A stretch of 6,039 nt of DNA from CAVXAE01 sp044225565. Its GTDB lineage: Bacteria; Pseudomonadota; Gammaproteobacteria; Steroidobacterales; Steroidobacteraceae. Under the pieces are notes generated by a model. The model was given only the letters and a program-made list of their open reading frames with translations. It was not told the origin of the DNA and did no database searches. Where the stretch lies: contig JBGAIL010000246.1 in assembly GCA_044225565.1 (NCBI GenBank), positions 1 through 6,039 on the forward strand, read 5' to 3'. The stretch's first letter is position 1, and every line of letters starts with the position of its first letter. This document shows, one piece after another, positions 1 to 5,400 of this stretch. The position numbers and the translations under genes are program-made.

Positions 1-707
1 CCGCTGTCGCCGGGAAAGGTCCGCAGATCCAGAGCCCGCGCCCGTGCTTCCACGTAGGTCCGTCCGCCTAGATCCTTGAGATACGGCTCGCTTGCAGACA
101 TGGCGACCGTACCGAACCGGAGAAGTGGGAGCTGCTGCCGCAGCTCGAAGGTCAGATAGCTCGGGTACGCCGCGACCATCACCGGCTCCAGCGGCTCGGG
201 ATCCCGCAAGGCCAGCTGGCTGCGCCGTCCATGGCAGGATTCAGGACGGCAGTGCAAGAGCGGCTGGATTCGCAAGTCCTTGGACCAGGGGAGCCTGGCG
301 ACCGCCACATCCACCGGGTCCACCTTGATCCACTCGCCGCTGCCGCGCTGCTGCCGCTCTGCGCCAGCGGAATGGAAGACCCAGGCGCGCCGGGGAATGA
401 CGAACTCGGCGCTGGAAGCGGAGTCGCGGAATCTCGATTCCGGCGTGGCCTCGACCACATGGCGTGCCGTCACCAGAAAAAGCTCGCCTGCTCGCTCGAC
501 GAGAAACCCGCTGCCCAGAGGAGAGGAGACGAACGTCTGCGCATCGAACTCGCGCCGGGTCTCCAGGCGGACCACGGCCTGGGGCAGCGAGCCATACAGG
601 GCCTGGACGGCATCGAGCGCCAAAAGGCGAGCCTCATGGCGGTGGAGCGGCCCGCACGCGGGGAGCATGGAGGCCAGCAGCAAAAAAAGGACAAGCCGAT
701 TGCGCAC
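1..707 (-). CDS. Predicted lipoprotein, trypsin-like serine protease, 3'-truncated
   Basis: An envelope-anchored endopeptidase of the trypsin-like fold (Trypsin_2/S1-like); 235 codons are visible. The N-terminus VRNRLVLFLLLASMLPACGP is a lipoprotein signal: Arg at 2 and 4, a hydrophobic core, and lipobox L-P-A-C with Cys18. Pro at -2 is unusual. Protease hallmarks follow in order: GSGFLV (65-70), FLVTARHVVE with catalytic His83 (77-86), DPVDVAVARL with Asp133 (130-139), the strand VAAYP (178-182), GTVAM (199-203), then FPGDS with Ser235 (231-235). The window ends two bases into the next codon, GGN, giving the GDSG motif. H-C-x4-C-H (152-159) has two cysteines that could form a disulfide. The start is fixed by the upstream TGA and AAGGA. 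The gene sits behind a sigma-54 promoter and after a sigma-54 activator gene, so it is probably that activator's target. The missing C-terminus could hold further domains. The substrate is unknown. The frame was translated by hand and has no internal stop. Confidence 0.9.
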   Translation of the reverse strand, partial: MRNRLVLFLLLASMLPACGPLHRHEARLLALDAVQALYGSLPQAVVRLETRREFDAQTFVSSPLGSGFLVERAGELFLVTARHVVEATPESRFRDSASSAEFVIPRRAWVFHSAGAERQQRGSGEWIKVDPVDVAVARLPWSKDLRIQPLLHCRPESCHGRRSQLALRDPEPLEPVMVAAYPSYLTFELRQQLPLLRFGTVAMSASEPYLKDLGGRTYVEARARALDLRTFPGDS

Positions 708-715
708 TGCAAGAA

Positions 716-720
716 TCCTT
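716..720 (-). promoter_or_regulatory. Ribosome binding site of the protease gene
   Basis: AAGGA on the minus strand lies 8 nt before the GTG at 707. An in-frame TGA at 722-720 leaves only four codons between it and the GTG, so this GTG is the only reasonable start. The site falls inside the leader predicted from the sigma-54 promoter. Confidence 0.75.
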
Positions 721-759
721 CAAACGTGCCGGAGTGGGTTGGTCGAGCAAGGCCGCTGT

Positions 760-776
760 GGCAAGGGAGATGCCAA
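760..776 (-). promoter_or_regulatory. Sigma-54 (-24/-12) promoter of the protease gene
   Basis: The minus strand reads TTGGCA, six bases (TCTCCC), then TTGCC. This matches the sigma-54 consensus YTGGCACG-N4-TTGCW at all nine core bases (TGGCA and TTGC), with exact spacing of 12 between the GG and GC dinucleotides. The mismatches are the outer CG of the -24 element and the last base of the -12 element. It points toward the protease and predicts a start near 749 and a leader of about 42 nt. It sits directly after a gene for a sigma-54 activator. Confidence 0.78.
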
Positions 777-841
777 AGCCGCAGCACGATCCGGCGGGCT
801 TTCACGGACGGGTCTCGAAAAGCGTCAAGCTCGTCGGAGAA

Positions 842-861
842 TCAGCTACCGCGGCAGCTGA
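842..861. promoter_or_regulatory. 20-bp near-palindrome, candidate enhancer site for the sigma-54 activator
   Basis: TCAGCTACCGCGGCAGCTGA pairs with itself at 9 of 10 positions; only A848/C855 do not match. Its centre is about 102 bp upstream of the transcription start predicted from the -24/-12 element, a typical distance for the upstream site bound by a dimeric Fis-type helix-turn-helix. The FHA activator encoded next door is the obvious candidate protein. The symmetry is seen directly; the role is inferred, and no second close copy was found. Confidence 0.5.
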
Positions 862-930
862 CCGAGCTCCGCGCACGGGTGCGAAATGAGGAGCCGAGGG
901 CTGCAATGAACCCTGCGGCGAGGGCCACGC

Positions 931-959
931 GGTGCAACAGTTGCTGTTACAGTTACACC
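931..959. repeat. 29-bp imperfect inverted repeat, possible activator site
   Basis: The left arm GGTGCAACAGTTGC and right arm GTTACAGTTACACC are complementary at 10 of 14 positions around a central T, with GGTG/CACC ends perfect. Inside are two copies of ACAGTT spaced 12 bp apart, about one helical turn, and the small perfect dyads CAACAGTTG and CTGTTACAG. It is AT-rich relative to its surroundings and lies about 180-210 bp upstream of the predicted protease transcription start, within the range of sigma-54 enhancers. It could instead act as a hairpin after the activator gene. Confidence 0.4.
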
Positions 960-963
960 CCTA

Positions 964-988
964 CCAGCGCTCCAGCTGCTCACGCTGG
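964..988 (-). terminator. Possible hairpin after the activator gene, no U-tract
   Basis: Read on the minus strand, CCAGCG and CGCTGG form a 6-bp stem around a 13-nt loop, beginning 16 nt after the activator stop codon. No run of T follows, so it is not a standard intrinsic terminator. It could mark the transcript end, slow the polymerase, or be part of the binding-site cluster. Confidence 0.25.
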
Positions 989-1004
989 AATTCGGGCGGT
1001 CGGC

Positions 1005-2411
1005 TCACTGGCGCGAGCGATAGGTGTTCACGTCGATCGAGAGCTTCTGCATCCAGCGGTGGATCTGCACGCGCGCCTTTCCCATGTCGCGTGCCACGAA
1101 GCTCACGTTGCCGTTGTGCTTTTCCAGCAGCGCTACGAGGCGCTCGCGCAGCTCTTCCGGCTTCGCGAGGCCCTCTTCTTCGGGCGATGGCAGGAGCCCC
1201 ATATTCCGCTCGGTCAGGTGCGCTCGCTCGATAAGTGGCCCCTCGGTCAGCGCGGCCGCAACCCGCAAGACCTGCGACAGCTCGCGAATGTTGAGCGCCC
1301 ACCGCTGCGATAAGAGCCATCTGCCTGCCTGCACGCTGAAGCCCAGAGCGCTCGCCCCGACTATCTCCGAGCTTCGCAGCAGCGCTCCGACCAGGACTCC
1401 CATGTCCTCGATCCGCTCGCGGAGCGGCGTGAGCGTATGTTGATGGCCGGTGAGCCGAGCCAGAAGGTCGATCCGGAACTCACCGCGAAGGACCATTTTC
1501 TCGATCGGCTTCTGCGTAGCCGCGACGATGCGCAGGTCGATCTTCTGAGGCACCGTCCCGCCCACCGGTGCGACCTCGCGCGCTTCCAGCACGCGTAGCA
1601 AGGCCGCCTGCGCCGGCGGTGGCAGGTCGCCGACCTCATCGAGGAAAAGTGTGCCGCCGTCGGCCCGGCGCACGTATCCTGGCTCGTCTCGGATGGCCCC
1701 GGTGAACGAGCCCTTCAGGTGGCCGAAGAGCTGGCTTTCGAGCAGCGACGCGGTAAAGGCCCCACAGTTGACGGCCACGAGCGGGCCGGCACGCCCCGAG
1801 ATCTCGTGGATCGCTTGTGCGAGCACCTCCTTGCCCGTGCCGGACTCGCCCAGCAGCAGCACGGTGATCGGCGCCCGCGCGATACGAGCGAGCGCACTGA
1901 GCTCATCTGCGAGTGGCGGGACGAGCGTGTGCACTCCCGGGGCCTGCGGGGTCGGCAGGTCGAGATCCAGGGCGGCGGCGGGCGAAGAGGTCAATCCGAC
2001 GCGATAGCGCAGAAACACGCTGCCAAGCTCGATGACATCACCGTCTTTTAGCGGAGCGCGCGAGACGCGCTTGCCATTGAGGAAGGAGCCGTTTCTGGAT
2101 CCTGCATCTTCGAATGTCCAGTCGGCGCCGCGCCTGACCAGACGCGCTTGCGCCTTCGAGATGGTCGTGCCGGGCAAGCGCAGATCGAGCTGCCGCGTGC
2201 TCCCCTCGACTTGGCGCGCCGCCGCGCGCGTCGGGCCGCGCCCTATTTCAACGACATCGAGCTCCGAAAGACAGTACCGCGCGCCGCCGAGCGCGGGCTG
2301 GTCACAGTGGAGCACCACCACGAACAAAAAGGAGTGCGTAACGTCGTACGCCCGCCGCTCTTCGACCGCCGGCTCCTCCGTGGTGCCGCCCTCGTGCTGA
2401 TTTTTGGTCAC
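1005..2411 (-). CDS. Sigma-54-dependent transcriptional activator with N-terminal FHA domain
   Basis: A bacterial enhancer-binding protein of 468 residues that uses ATP to open promoters bound by RNA polymerase-sigma-54. The FHA domain spans about 49-138: GR at 57-58, S85, SRNGSFLNGKRV at 105-116. FHA domains bind phosphothreonine, so the input is probably a Ser/Thr kinase rather than a receiver domain. The AAA+ domain spans about 170-400: Walker A GESGTGKE (188-195), sigma-54 contact loop GSFTGA (234-239), Walker B GGTLFLDEVGD (252-262), sensor I RIVAATQK (294-301), arginine-finger region FRIDLLARL (312-320), TPLRERIEDM (328-337), and NIREL (374-378) in the sensor II region. A Fis-like helix-turn-helix fills 421-465. 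Oddities: the usual FHA His is Gln88, and GAFTGA is GSFTGA. It is coupled to the ATPase-WD40 gene, and the DNA just downstream carries a sigma-54 promoter and palindromes, its most likely targets. The GTG start was chosen from the overlap. The family is certain; the target is inferred. Confidence 0.95.
   Translation of the reverse strand: MTKNQHEGGTTEEPAVEERRAYDVTHSFLFVVVLHCDQPALGGARYCLSELDVVEIGRGPTRAAARQVEGSTRQLDLRLPGTTISKAQARLVRRGADWTFEDAGSRNGSFLNGKRVSRAPLKDGDVIELGSVFLRYRVGLTSSPAAALDLDLPTPQAPGVHTLVPPLADELSALARIARAPITVLLLGESGTGKEVLAQAIHEISGRAGPLVAVNCGAFTASLLESQLFGHLKGSFTGAIRDEPGYVRRADGGTLFLDEVGDLPPPAQAALLRVLEAREVAPVGGTVPQKIDLRIVAATQKPIEKMVLRGEFRIDLLARLTGHQHTLTPLRERIEDMGVLVGALLRSSEIVGASALGFSVQAGRWLLSQRWALNIRELSQVLRVAAALTEGPLIERAHLTERNMGLLPSPEEEGLAKPEELRERLVALLEKHNGNVSFVARDMGKARVQIHRWMQKLSIDVNTYRSRQ
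2408..2411 (-). promoter_or_regulatory. GTGA stop/start overlap deciding the start of the FHA activator
   Basis: The WD40 gene ends in TGA (2410-2408) and a GTG in the activator frame occupies 2411-2409, sharing two bases. The activator frame is open for 71 more codons upstream, but that extension is Arg-rich, resembles no domain and lies inside the WD40 gene. Starting at the overlapping GTG gives a compact protein beginning M-T-K-N-Q. A GGAG lies at 2427-2424, 12 nt before the GTG, which is longer than ideal and consistent with reinitiation by ribosomes finishing the upstream gene. Confidence 0.82.
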
Positions 2412-5400
2412 GGCCGTAGTGTACTCCGAGCTGCTGCGCCGCCTGTACCCTCTTCTGCTGCCCGTGCCTCTTTGACGTGTCGCTCGCAGGCTTCCTGTTC
2501 CTTGCGGGCCTCGGCAGCCGTGACGTGCAGGATGTCGACTCGCAGGGCGGCGGGAATGCAGTACGAGGTAGCCCGCCACAGCCGCGCATCGCCGGGGCCG
2601 GAGAAGGGCCGCACGGCGGGCCACACCCGCGCGACCTTTTCCTCGGAGTGATAGGCGATGTATTTCCCATCGGGACTCCAGACGACATCGGAGACGGCCA
2701 GGGGCGTCGCGGCGAGCACGAACGGCTCACCGGACCCGTCGGTGTTCCAGACACGTACCGTCGTGTCCCACGAGCTCGTAGCGACCCGCGCGCCGTCGGG
2801 ACTATAGCTCGCGTGAGAGATCCTGTCGCCATGCCCCCGAAGGATCGCCGGCTGCCCGGAGCCATCGGCGCTCCATATCCGCGCGGTCGTGTCCTGCGAT
2901 GTCGTGACGAGCCGCTTGCCATCGGGAGACCATGTAACGAAGGTCAACGCCGCCTCATGACCACGAAGTACGATGGGCGAGCTGGTGCCGCGGACATCCC
3001 ATATCCGCGCGGTCCCATCCTCGGACGAGGAGGCTACCCGTGAGCCATCGGGGCTCCACCGCGCCGTCTGCGACCCTGCGTCGTGCCGGCCGAGCAAGAG
3101 GGGTCCGCCGGCCGCCTTGAAATCCCAGACGTAGACGTCTGCATGCCCATTGGTCGCAGCGATCCGGTTGCCTTCGCGATTGAAATGCACGCCGACGAAA
3201 GCCTTCGCAGCCCCGATGCGGGTCTCGCTCTCCAGCTCCCAGCGGGGGCTCTTCCACACACGAATCACTCCATCATTGGATGCCGTGGCGATGCGGTCGC
3301 CCGCGGGGCTGAAATCCACGCTCCAGAGCTGCGCCTGATGCTCAGCGAGAACGACGGATCCCAAGGATCCGGTAGACGATCCGGTAGCGCTCCAGAGCCG
3401 CGCAGTCTTGTCCTCGGAAGCGGTGACGATATGCTGGCCGTCGGGGCTGAACACCGCAGATAGGACGGCGTTGGTATGGCCGCGCAAGATCACCGGGCTT
3501 CCCGTCCCGTCCGCGCTCCATACGCGCGCGGTCCCGTCCCGCGAGCTCGTGACGATACGCCGGCCGTCAGCACTGAACTTGAGATCGATGACCACGTTCG
3601 TGTGACCCTTGAGCACCACTGGCACGACGGTATCGTCGAGGCTCCAGGAGCGTAGCGTCCTATCGAGCGAGGTCGTGATGAGGTGGCGGCTATCGGGAGC
3701 GAAGTCCACCGTATAGACCCAGTGCCTGTGGCCCCGCAGGACGATCGCGGCTCCGTTGCCATCGGCGGGCCAGACCCGCGCTGTCTTGTCTCGCGACGTC
3801 GATGCGATCCTGCGGCCGTCGGGGCTCCACGCCACGTCCAGGATCTTGTCTTCGTGACCGCGCAGGGCAAAGAGCTCGACGCCCGCCCGGGCGTCCCATA
3901 CGCGCACCACGGCATCCTCGCCCGCCGTCGCGATACGATCTCCGTCCGGGCTCCACGCTGCTTCCGTGAGCATGGCCTGCGATCCGCGGAGGACGATCGG
4001 CGCCCCCTTGCCATCCGCATTCCACACCCGCGCGATCCCATCGAGCGATGTCGTCACGATTCGTTGGCCATCCGGGCTGTAGCGAGCCGCGGAGACTTCT
4101 TGGTCGCGCTGGAGGAGCAACAGCCGCCGCCCATCCGCCGCGTTGTGAATCCACACCGGTCCCGCCTCCGCGGCTGTGAGCACGCGCTGACCATCCGGGC
4201 TCATCGTCGCCAAGAAGATCGTCGACTCATCCCCCAGCACCAGCGGCGCTCCGGAGCCATCCGCACTCCAGAGCCGTGCCGTCTTGTCCACGGATCCCGT
4301 CAGGACGTGCCTTCCATCGGGGCTCCAGGCCGCCCGCATGATCCCGCCCCTGTGACCGCGCAGCGAGGTGAGCTTTCGATAATCAAAGGCGCTCAAGATC
4401 TGCGCCGTGCCGTCTCCCGACGCCGTGACGATGCGTGTGCCATCCGGGCTCCACGCGGCCGAGTAGATCGGTTCGTCTGCATGAATGTGCGAGACCTCGT
4501 CGCGCGCGACGCCGCTGGTCAGGGCGCCGCTCACGAGCTCGGCCCACTCCTTGGGGATGTCCGCGGGCTCGATCTCGCGCAGCAGTGCGAGCACCAGCGT
4601 GGGATCGTCCTGTCGCTTGCGCGCGCCCAGCATGCGCATCGCGTTGCGGCCCTGCAAAGCCTGAAGGGATAGCTTGCTGTTCTGCTCGCGGACGCGCGCT
4701 GCCGAAGCATCCGCGCGCTCCGCGCTGATCTTGGCGCGCATGGCGAGGAAGGACACAAGGAGCGACACGGCACACAAGAGCGCGAACGCCCCCGCGATCG
4801 AGCGCTGTCGCCGCCGCCGCACGCGCTCAAAGTGAGCGATGACCGAGAGCAGATATCGCTGCTCGGGGCGGCCAAGGGAGAGGTCCCGCTCGGCCGCGCG
4901 TCGCCGCTCGTACCACCCACGCGCTTCCTCGGCGGCGCGATCGCGCCAGAGCAAGCCGGGAGACTCGCCACCAGCATGCCACTGCGCAGCAGCGGCCCGC
5001 AGTCGAGCCAGGAACTGCGCGTCCGCCGCACTCTCATCGAGCCACTGCGCGAGCCTGGGCCAGCGCTGGATGAGCGACTCATGCACGAGCTCCACCGTGG
5101 CTGGCCCCGATGTGCCGCCGATCTCCAGCTGCAAGAGCCGCGCGCCGCAGAGGTGCTGGACCAGCGCCTCGGCCGCCGCAGAGTTCTCGGCCAGAGACGC
5201 CAGCTCCGTTACGCTCACGAGCGCCCGCGTCCGTTCAGGTGTCACCAGGCGCAGAAAGATTGCCTGGCAGAGGGGCTGATCGAGCGGCGAGAGCGCAGCG
5301 AACACCGCGTCGGCGTGCGTCGAGAGCGAGCCTGCCACCCCGCCGAGCCGGTCGTAGCTCCTGCGCGTCACGAGCTTGGCCTGCCGATCGCGCGCCTCCC

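Larger units (their letters stand above)
708..1004. other. 297-bp gap between activator and protease genes; regulatory, no gene seen
   Basis: No credible reading frame fits here on either strand; the frames crossing it are shadows of the flanking genes. It separates two genes read in the same direction. It holds a sigma-54 promoter (760-776), a 20-bp near-palindrome (842-861) and an inverted repeat (931-959). There is a hairpin near the activator stop (964-988) and a smaller one, CGCAC-GG-GTGCG (872-883). This density of dyad symmetry fits an enhancer-plus-promoter region. I saw no clear IHF site and no U-tract terminator. Confidence 0.8.

Noticed and set aside
470..805. 111-residue minus-strand frame overlapping the protease start
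   Set aside because: It is in another frame from the protease, contains the sigma-54 promoter inside its body, and shows no domain or ribosome site; the overlapping protease frame has clear motifs.
231..1313. 360-residue plus-strand open frame, the longest on that strand
   Set aside because: It runs antisense across the protease start, the gap and the activator's DNA-binding end. Its product has no recognisable domain and is Arg/Ala-rich, as expected from GC-rich shadow frames.
2412..2624. Activator start upstream, giving a 539-residue protein
   Set aside because: The extra 71 residues are low-complexity, Arg-rich and antidomain-like, and lie inside the WD40 gene in another frame; the GTG at the GTGA overlap is a better start.
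2606..4492. Regular 126-bp periodicity as a CRISPR array or satellite repeat
   Set aside because: The period is far longer than a CRISPR unit, the units diverge throughout, and they encode WD40 blades in one continuous frame.
3683..4672. 329-residue plus-strand open frame
   Set aside because: It is the antisense shadow of the WD40 repeats; its periodic Arg/Pro/Ala composition mirrors the repeats and it has no start signals or domain.
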